From: CBDANZ01 sp965197865
GTDB taxonomy: Bacteria > Acidobacteriota > Vicinamibacteria > Vicinamibacterales > CAVVIG01
Reading direction: 5' to 3'
Assembly: GCA_965197865.1 (NCBI GenBank)
Contig: CBDANZ010000004.1
Span: forward strand, 1-64,000
DNA length: 64,000 bases
Position numbers and translations under genes: made by a program. The notes below the pieces were generated by a model. The model had not been told where the DNA came from, did no database searches, and saw nothing but the letters and a program-made list of their open reading frames with translations. Position 1 is the stretch's first letter. Each line of letters opens with the position of its first letter. Shown here piece by piece: positions 1 through 9,082 of this stretch.

Positions 1-1
1 C

Positions 2-574
2 ATCGTCTGTGACAAACGGAGCGACATCAACCGGGTCGCGCTCACCACGGCACACGTGGACCAATGGAAATGTGACGGCGAGGCGCTCGCCCGGTTTGTC
101 GTCGAGCAGTTGGGTCTGCGCCGGAGCCGGCACCGGGCCGATGCGTCCGAGATGCGGCCCCTCGGGCTCGCCGCCGGCGACACGCGGCACCAGATGCTGG
201 GCCTGCGCACGCGCGGGGACGTGACGCTGGTCGTCGCGGACACGGCCGTGGCCCTGGTAGACCTGATCGACTTCGATCACGGCACCTACGTCCTGGACAC
301 CGCCGCCATTCGCCACCTCGTCGATGCGGCGACGACCGCCGACCCGCGCTACACGCCGAGCACGACGCGGCGCGAAGCCCACACGCTCGACACGCAGGCG
401 CGGTACGCACGCTGGCAAACGGCCTACCGCGCGCTGAAGCAGCAGCGCCCGCAGATGTCCGACGTGTGGTACGCCCGGCAGATCGCCAAGCAGACAGTGG
501 CGGCCGGCTGCCAGGCGGACACCATCCGCAGACACATGACGGGACGGCCGGGGGCCGTCACCCGGCGCGGCTGA
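2..574 (+). CDS. Unknown protein, 5' end outside window
   Basis: The reading frame is open to the left edge, so the gene starts before the window; a GTG at 56 is an internal candidate only. The visible part is hydrophilic, with no signal peptide or membrane segment. The C-terminal 60 residues are basic and helix-like, with a YRALKQQRP...SDVWYARQIAK pattern that could be a DNA-binding tail. I do not recognise the family. It lies upstream of a toxin-antitoxin operon in an accessory region, so an island or plasmid origin is plausible but inferred only from position. Confidence 0.55.
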   Translation: MVCDKRSDINRVALTTAHVDQWKCDGEALARFVVEQLGLRRSRHRADASEMRPLGLAAGDTRHQMLGLRTRGDVTLVVADTAVALVDLIDFDHGTYVLDTAAIRHLVDAATTADPRYTPSTTRREAHTLDTQARYARWQTAYRALKQQRPQMSDVWYARQIAKQTVAAGCQADTIRRHMTGRPGAVTRRG

Positions 575-704
575 CGCTCCTCGCGGATCTCGAAGAACCG
601 CTTGCGACGGCGGGCCCGCTCGCCACCGACCTGTACTATCCCTTTTGGTCTTGGCGGGTCAGTGCCAGCTGCTCTCGGATAACAAGTATCAGGTTATATC
701 TGTG

Positions 705-764
705 ACATGTTCACGAATTATGCTATGTTCACAGCATCGTGAACATAGCCTCTTACGTGAACAA
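705..764. promoter_or_regulatory. Symmetric four-half-site operator at the antitoxin start
   Basis: Half-sites ATGTTCAC lie at 707-714 and 725-732, and their inverted partners GTGAACAT at 739-746 and GTGAACAA at 757-764. All four are symmetric about 735.5, giving two nested palindromes. The inner one is a perfect 10-bp inverted repeat (723-732 with 739-748). The antitoxin start codon GTG at 739 lies inside it. The arrangement suits cooperative dimer binding and autorepression. AbiEi antitoxins are known to bind inverted repeats upstream of their operon, so negative autoregulation is the likely role. Confidence 0.7.
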
Positions 765-1881
765 TCCCAGTGGCCTCGGTTCAGCTCTCGAACGCGACCT
801 TGCCCGCGTCCTTACCGAATTGCTAAGCAGCGCTTCCTGGCTCCGACGCTGGCGTATCAAGCACACCACGGCAGGAGACCGTGAGTGGGACTTTGTATGC
901 TCCGGGCCGGTGTCTGGTGGCGGCAAGGCCGTTCTCTGCGTGGAATGTAAGGGCATCAACTTCCAACCGAGCCAGTTTTTCAGCTTAGTGGACCATCGCT
1001 GTTCGGCTGGCAAAAACGTAGCCTCTGCAAAGGTACTCGCCCTGCCGCGGGTCTCTCACAGGATGGCCGCACTCTGTCAAGAGCATGCCTGGAGTTGGTA
1101 CGACCTGGCCGGCAACTGTCGACTTGAGATCCCTGGCGTCCTCTTAATCGAACGCTCCGGCAAGGAGCCGGTCAAGACCCAGCCGCGTAGCGGCGCCAAC
1201 CTCAGCACGCCCGAGGCCGCGCGCGTCGTTCGCGCTCTGCTTGCTCCTGAGAACGCCAACCGGCGCTGGACACAGCGGGATATGGTCGCCCACTTCGCAG
1301 ACCTGACTCCACGAGTTTCGGCGCCCAGCCTTGCCCTCGTGAACAAGGTCGTTCAGCACCTCCGCGGCCAGGCGTTCTTCGATCAGCTCCCGAATCGCGG
1401 CTTTCGCGTTCGAGACTTCGAAGCGTTACTCCAGGCGTGGCGCGCAGCGTATCGATTCGATCGTCACAGCCGTCGTTCGTACTTCACACTTCTGCGAGGG
1501 CGTGCTCTTCAGGATAAGCTCCACGCGCTTGATTCGGAGGGCGAGGGTCGTCTCGCGTACGCTGCATTCTCTGCCGCCGACCTCCAGGCTCCGGCCGTGC
1601 GCCAGCCTCGCACGTGGCTGTACCTCGATCCGAACATCGAGCAGGAGTTCCAATCAGCCGTTGAAGCGAAGTCCGTCGATTCCGGTGAGAATCTCGTTGT
1701 GCTGATTCCCCACGACGCCGGGGTATTCTATCGAGTGGAGACTAGCAGCAACCGATCAGCATGCACGAACGCCGTGCAGACGTACGTGGACCTCGCGCAC
1801 TCAAGCGGTCGCGGCGAGGAGGCCGCCGACGCGATCCTCCAGCAACGGCTCAAGCCTGCGTGGTCGGCTGCGGCACGATGA
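739..1881 (+). CDS. AbiEi-family type IV antitoxin with nuclease-like N-terminus
   Basis: A 380-residue protein likely to be the antitoxin and autorepressor of the downstream nucleotidyltransferase. Residues about 45-75 carry a DREWDF...VECKG pattern like a PD-(D/E)XK core. A YDLAGNCRLEI segment follows near residue 120, then a winged-helix-like region around 155-220 (SPEAARVVRALL-like, then TQRDMVAHF). Together these are typical of long AbiEi-type antitoxins. The GTG start at 739 sits in a palindromic operator. The stop overlaps the next gene's ATG (ATGA at 1878-1881), indicating translational coupling. Whether the nuclease-like fold is catalytic cannot be told from sequence. Confidence 0.75.
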   Translation: MNIASYVNNPSGLGSALERDLARVLTELLSSASWLRRWRIKHTTAGDREWDFVCSGPVSGGGKAVLCVECKGINFQPSQFFSLVDHRCSAGKNVASAKVLALPRVSHRMAALCQEHAWSWYDLAGNCRLEIPGVLLIERSGKEPVKTQPRSGANLSTPEAARVVRALLAPENANRRWTQRDMVAHFADLTPRVSAPSLALVNKVVQHLRGQAFFDQLPNRGFRVRDFEALLQAWRAAYRFDRHSRRSYFTLLRGRALQDKLHALDSEGEGRLAYAAFSAADLQAPAVRQPRTWLYLDPNIEQEFQSAVEAKSVDSGENLVVLIPHDAGVFYRVETSSNRSACTNAVQTYVDLAHSSGRGEEAADAILQQRLKPAWSAAAR

Positions 1882-2711
1882 ATCCTGAACCGAGACACGA
1901 AGGCGACTACGCCGATCGCCAAGTCGAAGCCGCCCGCCGTGTGCTCGTCGACGTTGGTCAGGTTCTAGCCTCGTTCCGTGACGCTATGGTTGTCGTGGGT
2001 GGCTGGGTACCGGACCTCCTTCCTCCTGCCACGGCTCCCAAGCACGTTGGAAGCATCGATGTCGATCTGGCGCTCGATGCTGCCAAACTGGGAGACGGTC
2101 GTTATGCAGAACTCCTGAAGCTCCTGCTCGACACTGGCCGATACGACAAGGGTGACAAGGACTTCCAGCTGGTGACGGACGTGGACCTCGGCGACGACGA
2201 AATACCAGTGAGGGTTGAAGTCGAGTTCCTTGCCTCCGCCGACGTGACATTGCAGAAGAACCACCCGAAGCTTATCGACGGTTTCCGCGTGTTGCAGTTT
2301 CCGGCGTGCGCCGCCGCGTTCGAACACCCGGAGAGCGTTGAGTTTGAGGGGCGAATGATCTCCGGCGCCACGAACACAGTGCGGCTCCGAGTCGCGTCGC
2401 TCTCGGATTTCATTGTCATGAAAACCCACGCACTGGAGGGCCGGGACAAGCCAAAGGATGTCTACGACCTCTGCTATTGTCTCGATAAGTATTCGGGCGC
2501 GATCGCGGTGGTGGCGGAGGACTGGCAGTCACGTCGTCAGGATCCGCTCGTTGGCGCGGCGATTGACATTCTGAGAGACAAGTTCAGAACCGTGGATCAC
2601 TATGGCCCGCAGCAGCTCGCGATCTTTCACGATTCGATTGACGACGACGAACGCGCTATGCACGCACGGCGCGCGTTTGAGCTTGTCCAGAAGCTGTTAG
2701 GCCTTTTGTAG
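1878..2711 (+). CDS. AbiEii/AbiGii-type nucleotidyltransferase toxin
   Basis: Likely the toxin of a type IV toxin-antitoxin or abortive infection pair. It starts at the ATG overlapping the antitoxin stop, giving 277 residues; a longer in-frame extension from 1761 lies wholly inside the antitoxin gene and is discounted. The N-terminal third has VVVGGWVPDLL followed by SIDVDLAL, the GG...D-x-D pattern of DNA polymerase beta-type nucleotidyltransferases. Later come ASLSDFIVMKTHAL and a KPKDVYDLCYCL motif, matching the lysine-rich and KxxDxYDL elements of this family. Known AbiEii proteins are GTP-binding nucleotidyltransferases; the substrate here is unknown. Confidence 0.8.
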   Translation: MNPEPRHEGDYADRQVEAARRVLVDVGQVLASFRDAMVVVGGWVPDLLPPATAPKHVGSIDVDLALDAAKLGDGRYAELLKLLLDTGRYDKGDKDFQLVTDVDLGDDEIPVRVEVEFLASADVTLQKNHPKLIDGFRVLQFPACAAAFEHPESVEFEGRMISGATNTVRLRVASLSDFIVMKTHALEGRDKPKDVYDLCYCLDKYSGAIAVVAEDWQSRRQDPLVGAAIDILRDKFRTVDHYGPQQLAIFHDSIDDDERAMHARRAFELVQKLLGLL

Positions 2712-2891
2712 CCCATGGCGCTCCACCCCCCGTGCGGAGAATCAACTCGTCGAGGATTTCCGCGATTCCTCTTCTGGCGGAACTCGGATGAACGACGACC
2801 AACGCCACGCTACATCGCGATGTACGTGAGGTCTGCCACCCACCGTTCGTGTGACCGCATGCTTGGCGGTCTGTAGCCCTCGAGGAACTAC

Positions 2892-3506
2892 GTGCGCGAT
2901 CAGTGGTACGGAGATAACCGGGACCTCGTGAAGTGGGGTGTTGTTTTTGAACTGGCCCGGCGCTACGACGTCTCGTTCATCCTTCAAGTTCTCTACTATC
3001 GGCCAAGCTCGTGGCCTTCGCTTGATGTGGACGGCGAGCCCGTTGAACTCTCGGCGGCTGTAGTCAAGCATTTCCGAAACGCTCTCTCGATCAGGTCCAT
3101 CGACTCTCCGGTTCCGATTGACATCGTCGACATGCAGTTCGATGAGCGAGACACCTATCTCTCGCACGTCGTCAGACGAATTGAGGCACGCACCGGCAGA
3201 GGAGTGGTCTTCTTGGACCCCGATACGGGACTGGAGTCACGTACGCCAGGACCAGAGCACGTGCTGTCTTCAGAGGCAACTACGATCTGGCGGGCTATGC
3301 GCGGCGGAGACGTTCTAGTGCTCTACCAGCACCAAACCAATCGTCGCGGACAACCGTGGATTGAACCGAAGCGTACTCAACTTGAGACCTGTCTGGGCGT
3401 GCAGACCGGTGCAGTTCGGGTTGCGCAGGGCCCCGAACTGGCCCGTGATGTAGCGTTGCTCTTTGCCCAGAAGTCAGCGATAGCTTGCGCGGCATCCAGG
3501 CTATGA
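2892..3506 (+). CDS. Unknown protein in a defence island
   Basis: A 204-residue soluble protein starting at GTG 2892, preceded by about 180 bases without a gene. It opens with DQWYGDNRDLVKWG and has a central VVFLDPDTGLE motif near residue 110. A short acidic-aromatic motif followed by a small-residue turn is seen in some Rossmann-fold methyltransferases and in three-Cys-motif partner proteins, but I cannot assign the family. It lies between a toxin-antitoxin pair and an McrBC locus, so a defence role is suggested by context only. Confidence 0.6.
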   Translation: MRDQWYGDNRDLVKWGVVFELARRYDVSFILQVLYYRPSSWPSLDVDGEPVELSAAVVKHFRNALSIRSIDSPVPIDIVDMQFDERDTYLSHVVRRIEARTGRGVVFLDPDTGLESRTPGPEHVLSSEATTIWRAMRGGDVLVLYQHQTNRRGQPWIEPKRTQLETCLGVQTGAVRVAQGPELARDVALLFAQKSAIACAASRL

Positions 3507-3558
3507 GTGTCCCATTGGCGAAGATATTTTAAGGCACGCCAGTTACCGAGAGCACACC

Positions 3559-4761
3559 ATGTTCACATGGATACCGATTCACAGAGAAGCAGTGCGCACA
3601 ATGCTTGAGTTGCAGGAGCCGCAAATGGAGATCCTCGCGATGCTCCGGGAGATGGAGCAGAAGCAGCTGAAAGTGACTGGGCTGAACGACAAGGGCGGCG
3701 ACACAGTCTTCCCGCTACGCGAAATCGATCCACTCACGTTTCTGGCAATGTTCAATCGTGGAATATCGGAGCAGAACAGGCGACACAATTGGCACTTCCT
3801 GAAGGCTAAATGGCACCTGTCGTCGGACGTTCCGCAGGATTTTAACGGAATTCCGACCGTCAACAATCAGAGCTCCTGGTTCTTCCCCTACTCAGACAAG
3901 CGCGGTAAGCAGGACGTCGAGCGTCTCTGGCAGCTCGTGCGGCAGGTTGCTGATAGAACGCCGGAGCAGGTCGATGGTCCGCTGTTTGATCAATGCCTGC
4001 AGATTGGAACAGTGGGAATTCACAAACTGACAATCGGTATGTTCTGGGTCAGCCCCAATCAATTTCTGCCGTGTGACAAGAAGACAAGGAGATATGGCCA
4101 GCAGAAGAACATTCATGTTGAGCCGAAAAACTACGCGAGCTACTGCGAGTGGATGAGCCAAATGTCTAGGGTGTTCGGGGAAGAATACCCAAAGCTATCG
4201 CACGATGCGCATCTCTGGGCGACGGCGGAGGGGCACGGCGACGACACGTCAGATGACGAGACCGATTGGGACAATGGACAGCAGAAAGGCTCTGCGCGAT
4301 TCTGGGTCGTGGCTCCAGGAAAAGGCGCGAAGCAATGGGACGAGTTCTACAACGCGGGGATCATCGCCATCAATTGGCAGGATGTCTTTGGCGACCTGCG
4401 CGAGTTTGCAGACAAGGAGGCGATCCGCCAGCGGCTTCAGGAGCATGAAGGCAGTAATTCATCAAAAGTGAACGATACCCTCGCCTGCTGGCAGTTTGCG
4501 CACGTTATGAAGCCAGGCGACATCGTGTTCGCGAAGCGCGGCAGGAGCACCATTCTCGGATATGGCATCCTGGACGGGGCCTACAAGTACGACAGCTCGA
4601 GGAAATCATTCAAGCACCGGCACGCTGTCAGATGGCTCGCGAGGGGAGAGTGGCCGCTCGCGCCAGACGATCGGCTCCCGCTCAAGACTGTTACGGAGAT
4701 CACGCGCAATACCGATCTCGTCGAGCGCATCTCAAAGCGAGTCAAGCCCATTCCTAGTTGA
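3559..4761 (+). pseudogene. mcrB-like gene, 5' part, cut by IS256 element
   Basis: This 400-residue frame is the front part of an McrB-like restriction gene. The N-terminal 200 residues resemble the leading domain of large McrB-type ATPases (FTWIP start, TFLAMFNRGIS near residue 60). Residues about 245-365 look like an EVE/PUA-type modified-base reader (FWVVAPGKGAKQWDEF, GIIAINW, MKPGDIVFAKRG). True coding stops at 4738. The last seven codons and the TGA stop come from the inverted repeat of the inserted element. Removing 4739-6177 joins this frame directly to the AAA+ part downstream. No ATPase domain remains in this half. Confidence 0.8.
4731..4738. repeat. Left target-site duplication of the IS256 element
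   Basis: The 8-bp word CTCAAAGC occurs here and again at 6170-6177. Each copy directly abuts one end of the element. IS256-family transposition usually makes 8-9 bp duplications. Confidence 0.85.
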
Positions 4762-6169
4762 AACTCTCCGCGGCTCCTGATGGCTTACGCGGCTTTCTTC
4801 GTCGACGGCGTCGTGTCGATCTTCAGCTCTCGCTTCAATGCGTCACGAAGCCTGGGCAGGTGCCGGTAGCCCATCACCTTGCGCAGACGTGGCTCGATGT
4901 CCAGGAGCGCAGTGGCCAGCCAGCGATGGCGTTGACTCGAGTTCTGCCAGTGATCGACCTTCGCACAGCGCTCCTCAATGAGCGCGTTGATGGACTCGAG
5001 GCCGTTCGTCGTCTTCAGCGACCGGCCCAGCACACCGTACACCCCGAGGCGATGCAACGTCAGGGTCTCGTCGAGGCCTTCCGCCAGACTGCCGGCCGCG
5101 GATTGGTTCCGATCCTCCAGCTCATGCTGGAGCGACTTGAGGGCGGCGAGGGCCTCGTCGTACTCCGGACGGTTGTAGGCGCGCTGGAGACGCTGCCGCC
5201 ACACCGGCTGCTCACTCTTGGCCACGTAACTCACCACGTTCTCGCGCTTGTGCCACTGACACCGTTGCACCAGGGCGCGGTGGCGGAAGGCTTTCCGCAC
5301 GGCCGCCCGGAGCCCCTTGCCGCCATCCACGATCACCAGAAGCCCCTGGGAGACATCGAGGCCCCGCTCGACCAAGGACCGGAGGAACGGGGTCAACACC
5401 TTCTCGTTCTCCGTGTCCGTCTCGACGACGCCCAGGAACCGTTTGTCCCCCGTCATCGTGATGCCCAGCGCGACGACCATCGTCGCCTCGGCGAACGTCT
5501 TGCCGTCCAGCACGAGGGCCACGACGTCCTCCCCGGCGAGGTCCCGCTCCTGGAGCTCGCGGAGTTTCGTCGCGCTGGCCTGAATGAACGCGCGGGACAC
5601 CGTCGACCCCGATAGGCCGATCGCCCTGGGAATCGCCTCGGCGGCCGCCGCGTAGTTGCGGCACGAGATCCCGTACAGCACGCGCCTCAGCAACAGGTCG
5701 TTGACTGCGCGATCGCCATGCAGCGCCTCGTACGACCGCAGGGGAATCTCGCGCTCCGTGACATGGCGAATCCGGGGCACGCGAATCGGCACGCGCTGGC
5801 CGGCCAACCCGACCGTCCCGGGGTTGCTGCCATGCCGGCGCCCGCCGACTGACGGGGCTTTGCGGGCGTAGCGCTCGCCAGCCAGCGCGGTCACTTCCTC
5901 GTCGAGCAACTCCTCGATGTGCATCAAGCCCAGCGGAAACAACGACCGGATCAACTCCACCTTGGCATCGACCTCCAGCTCGGCGTACTCCTCTCGGTCG
6001 ATGACGTCGACCGCGCCCAACGTGTGACCTTTCTTGCGCTTCCTGACCGATCGTAGGACACTGCTCATCTCGGCTCCTTTCTCTCGTGGGCTGATGTCCG
6101 TCTCTCAAACGTCATCAAACCACAGGGTTGGGAGCCGCTTCAATTTCCAACTAAGTTTCGCTCACACTC
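4739..6169 (-). mobile_element. IS256-family insertion sequence
   Basis: A 1431-bp element bounded by imperfect inverted repeats of about 39 bp. Both ends start GAGT and share a TAGTTG block and a GCGGCTCC block at the same distances. It is flanked by perfect 8-bp duplications (4731-4738 and 6170-6177). It carries one minus-strand transposase gene and splits an mcrB-like gene. The intact duplication suggests a fairly recent insertion. Confidence 0.9.
4785..6068 (-). CDS. IS256-family (Mutator-type) transposase
   Basis: A 427-residue DDE transposase, slightly longer than the usual 390-420. Family hallmarks are the first catalytic aspartate in LVLDGKTF (about residue 205), the second in VIVDGGKG (about 265), the QRCQWHKRENV block shortly after it, and the catalytic glutamate in NGLESINALIEER near residue 355. 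The N-terminus is basic and helical. The frame has no internal damage, so the element is likely still active. It lies antisense to the host mcrB-like gene, so its own promoter would not drive the downstream half. Confidence 0.93.
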   Translation of the reverse strand: MSSVLRSVRKRKKGHTLGAVDVIDREEYAELEVDAKVELIRSLFPLGLMHIEELLDEEVTALAGERYARKAPSVGGRRHGSNPGTVGLAGQRVPIRVPRIRHVTEREIPLRSYEALHGDRAVNDLLLRRVLYGISCRNYAAAAEAIPRAIGLSGSTVSRAFIQASATKLRELQERDLAGEDVVALVLDGKTFAEATMVVALGITMTGDKRFLGVVETDTENEKVLTPFLRSLVERGLDVSQGLLVIVDGGKGLRAAVRKAFRHRALVQRCQWHKRENVVSYVAKSEQPVWRQRLQRAYNRPEYDEALAALKSLQHELEDRNQSAAGSLAEGLDETLTLHRLGVYGVLGRSLKTTNGLESINALIEERCAKVDHWQNSSQRHRWLATALLDIEPRLRKVMGYRHLPRLRDALKRELKIDTTPSTKKAA

Positions 6170-6177
6170 CTCAAAGC
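6170..6177. repeat. Right target-site duplication of the IS256 element
   Basis: Second copy of CTCAAAGC, identical to 4731-4738 and directly abutting the right inverted repeat. Confidence 0.85.
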
Positions 6178-7559
6178 TTGTGGGCTTCGACCTGAGAACT
6201 GTCGATCAAGCCCCAACGCCTGCGTCCAAATTGGGTAGCAACGAGCACGTCTCCTATTGGTGGTTGAACGCAAACCCACAAATCTGGAGCTTCGAGGGCT
6301 TGGCCATCGGTGAGCGGCAGACGTATACCTCACACAACGACAACGGCAACAAGCGCCAGAAGTACAGGCACTTTCACGACGTTAAGCCTGGTGATGTTCT
6401 CGTCGGCTACGTCACCAGTCCGCAGCGCGAAATCGTTGGCATCTGCACCATCACGAAGGGCCTTCATCAGGGGGAGCACCGTGAGCAGATTGAGTTCGAG
6501 AAGACAGAGCGACTGAAGAAGCCGGTCCTCTACGAGACGCTCAAAAGCATTCCTGAACTCGAGAAGGCGGAACCGCTGATAAGCCATCAGGGTAGCCTTT
6601 TCAAACTAAGAGAGGAGGAATACGAGGCCATCCGGAGCCTCATTGACGAAACGAACCCGTCCGGAGTGCCAGCTCCGAAACCGTACACGAAACAAACAGC
6701 GATGCAGGGGCTATTTCTTTCGGAGGCACAGTTCGACGAAGCGATCGACGCTCTGCGCGAAAAGAAGAACCTTGTTCTTCAGGGGCCACCAGGCGTCGGC
6801 AAGACATTCGTGGCGAGGCGCCTTGCCAAGGCGCTGATTGGCTTCGATGACCCGCAGCGTATCGAGATGATTCAGTTCCACCAGTCGTACTCCTACGAGG
6901 ACTTCATCCAGGGCTTCCGACCAACCACCAAGGGCACGTTCGACCTCCGGTACGGTGTGTTTCACCAATTCTGCCGCCGTGCACAGCGGGACGAGGCAAC
7001 CGACCAGAAATACGTTTTTGTCATCGACGAGATCAACCGCGGAAATCTCAGCAAGATCTTCGGCGAACTGATGATGCTTGTAGAGCCCGACAAGCGCGGA
7101 AGTGAGTTCGCGATTCCGCTGGCTTACGCGAACGACTCGAGCGACAAGTTCTACATTCCAGACAACCTCTATCTCATCGGCACGATGAACACGGCCGACA
7201 GGTCTCTGGCGATGGTGGACTATGCGCTTCGCCGCAGGTTCCGATTCCTGAAGCTGCGGCCTGAGTTCGCGAGCGGTGACTTCTCGAGCTACCTGGAGAG
7301 CAACGGCGTGCCGCCAGAATTGGTGCGGACAATCGTCGGACGCATGGAGGCGCTCAATAAGGTGATTGCGGCCGACACGAAGAATCTGGGCCCAGGGTAC
7401 GAGATTGGCCACAGCTACTTCTGTCCCCGCGATGGCGAGCATCCGGGCGACGGGTGGTACGAGCGAATCGTCTCACATGAAATCGTGCCCCTGATTCAAG
7501 AGTACTGGTTCGACGATGAGAAGAAGGTGGATGAGCAACGGAAGGCGCTACTGTCATGA
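6178..7559 (+). pseudogene. mcrB: mcrB-like gene, 3' part: EVE-like domain and AAA+ GTPase
   Basis: The back half of the split mcrB-like gene. Residues about 20-130 form another EVE-like reader (SYWWLNANPQIW, KPGDVLVGYVTSP). The McrB-type AAA+ motor follows: Walker A GPPGVGKTF near residue 203, QFHQSYSYEDFIQGF, Walker B VIDEINRGNLSKIFGEL near 285, and LIGTMNTADRS, the McrB signature for GTP hydrolysis. The GTG at 6180 is simply the first possible start after the insertion; a native start does not exist here. The ATPase domain is complete, so a partial protein might be made if an internal start is used. mcrC follows nine bases downstream. Confidence 0.85.
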
Positions 7560-7568
7560 GGCAGGTCG

Positions 7569-8585
7569 ATGAACATCCCGATCCAGAACGTCTACTTCCT
7601 GCTGTGCTACGCATGGGACAAGCTCGAAGAGAAAGAGCGTGTCGACGTCGATCCAGTTGGAATCACCACGCTGGTTGACCTCTTCTCACGGGTGCTCATT
7701 AACGGCACGAACCATTTATTGAAGCGTGGATTTGATCGTAGCTACGTTGCGGATGAGCAATGGACGGGACGGCTGAGGGGGAAAGTGTTGTTCGATGCCG
7801 TAGCGAAGTCGGGGGCTGCGACGGCTACCCTGCCGTGCGAGTTCGACGAGCTCAGTTACGACGTCCTGCACAATCAGCTGCTAAAGGCAACGGTCCGTCG
7901 CCTCACGCGCACGAAGGGTGTCTCACGGGAGCACGCGGAGGCCCTTGTGGGCCTGGTGAGGCAACTCTCGGAGGTGCACGACATTGAGATTATCAGTCGG
8001 CTCTTCGGCCAGGTCCAGTTGCACCGAAACAACAAGTTTTATGATTTTCTCATGAAAGTGTGCGAGCTGGTGCACCGAAATCTGCTCATTTCCGAGGCGC
8101 CAGGTCGTAGCACATTCAGTGACTTCACGCGCGACGAAAAGCAGATGGCTGCCCTCTACGAGGGCTTCGTGAGGAACTTCTACCGATTGCATAGTCGCTA
8201 TAGGGTCAAGCGCGAAGACATTAGGTGGAATTGGATTCCGGAAGACGAGGCAGCTGCGGGTCTGCTCCCGAAAATGCAAACCGATGTGAGCCTGACAGCT
8301 GATGACCGGAGAATCATCATCGAGTGCAAGTTCACGCCGAAAGTCACACAGCACCATTACGAGGCGGAGACCCTTCGTTCAGCTCACCTATATCAGCTGC
8401 ATGCGTATCTCGATAATCTTCAGCCTGAGGATGCACATTGCGAGGCGATACTGCTCTATCCGACAACAGATGTGCATATGACCCATTCATACATGCACAA
8501 GAGCCACAAAATCAGTATCCGAACGATCGACCTGGCGCAGCCTTGGCAACGTATCCATGTGGACTTGCTGGCGCTAGTTCCCTAA
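7569..8585 (+). CDS. mcrC: McrC nuclease subunit
   Basis: A 338-residue McrC-type protein that partners McrB to cut modified DNA. The N-terminus has IPIQNVYFLLCYAWD, typical of McrC. The C-terminal PD-(D/E)XK nuclease shows QTDVSL followed by IIIECKF around residues 235-255, which supply the metal-binding aspartate, glutamate and lysine. A GGCAGG element five bases upstream of the ATG is a plausible ribosome binding site, and only nine bases separate it from the mcrB stop. The gene is intact, but its partner is split by an insertion, so the system is probably impaired. Confidence 0.9.
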   Translation: MNIPIQNVYFLLCYAWDKLEEKERVDVDPVGITTLVDLFSRVLINGTNHLLKRGFDRSYVADEQWTGRLRGKVLFDAVAKSGAATATLPCEFDELSYDVLHNQLLKATVRRLTRTKGVSREHAEALVGLVRQLSEVHDIEIISRLFGQVQLHRNNKFYDFLMKVCELVHRNLLISEAPGRSTFSDFTRDEKQMAALYEGFVRNFYRLHSRYRVKREDIRWNWIPEDEAAAGLLPKMQTDVSLTADDRRIIIECKFTPKVTQHHYEAETLRSAHLYQLHAYLDNLQPEDAHCEAILLYPTTDVHMTHSYMHKSHKISIRTIDLAQPWQRIHVDLLALVP

Positions 8586-9024
8586 CCCTATGGTTGCAAT
8601 TCAATGGCTGTCCCCGAAGTGTGCCGGTCTACTAACCGCCGGTCCAGCCTCACGGAACCAGAGATCTGTTTCAGGATCATGCATATCACGCCGGAACTCA
8701 GGGATTGAGGCAGGAGCCACGAGACCGCGAACAAACGGTCAAGATCGCCCTGGGATCCAGGGGTTGCCTCGGTACCAGACTGGCCGCCTGCCACAAGGGC
8801 GCTGCGCGCCCCTTGGAACCGACCAGCTGTTAGGCCCTCTGCCGGCAATACATCTTTTCGAATGGGGCCGCAGTGTCGTCCTTCCGGTCGGTTCACCACC
8901 TCACGGGTGCTGATCGTCCCGTCGGGTCCCAGATGTTCCGAGTGTCTCTTGTCGATATAAATGTATACGTTTACTGAACGTATTCTTGTAAACCATGTAT
9001 AATGAATCACTTGCATTATAGATA
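8586..9024. other. Gene-free stretch between mcrC and tRNA fragment
   Basis: About 440 bases with no convincing gene; open frames here lack family motifs. The last 80 bases are AT-rich compared with their surroundings. No attachment-site duplication is visible inside it. Confidence 0.5.
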
Positions 9025-9081
9025 TGGCGCGCCCGGCAGGATTCGAACCTGCGACCCCCGGCTTAGAAGGCCAACGGTCTA
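9025..9081 (-). tRNA. tRNA-Arg(TCT), 3' fragment only
   Basis: On the minus strand the sequence gives an anticodon loop CTTCTAA with anticodon TCT, a variable region, a T-arm with GGTTCGAATCC, the acceptor 3' strand and CCA at 9025-9027. Matching bases stop at about 9081, next to the end of an IS5-type element. The D-arm and 5' acceptor strand are absent on both sides of that element. The remnant is therefore not a functional tRNA. tRNA 3' ends are common island integration sites, and the defence genes lie on the 3' side of this one. Confidence 0.8.
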
Positions 9082-9082
9082 C

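Noticed and set aside
1761..1877. Upstream extension of the AbiEii toxin
   Set aside because: It lies within the antitoxin gene; the ATGA overlap at 1878 gives a better start.
4758..5615. Long plus-strand frame antisense to the IS256 transposase
   Set aside because: It is the GC-rich shadow of the transposase gene, with no family motif of its own.
5212..6108. Second long minus-strand frame over the IS256 transposase
   Set aside because: Arginine-rich composition and no conserved motif; it is a frame shadow of the true transposase.
6178..6260. GTG at 6180 as the native start of a separate AAA+ gene
   Set aside because: The position is simply the first codon after the target duplication; the frame is continuous with the gene upstream of the element.
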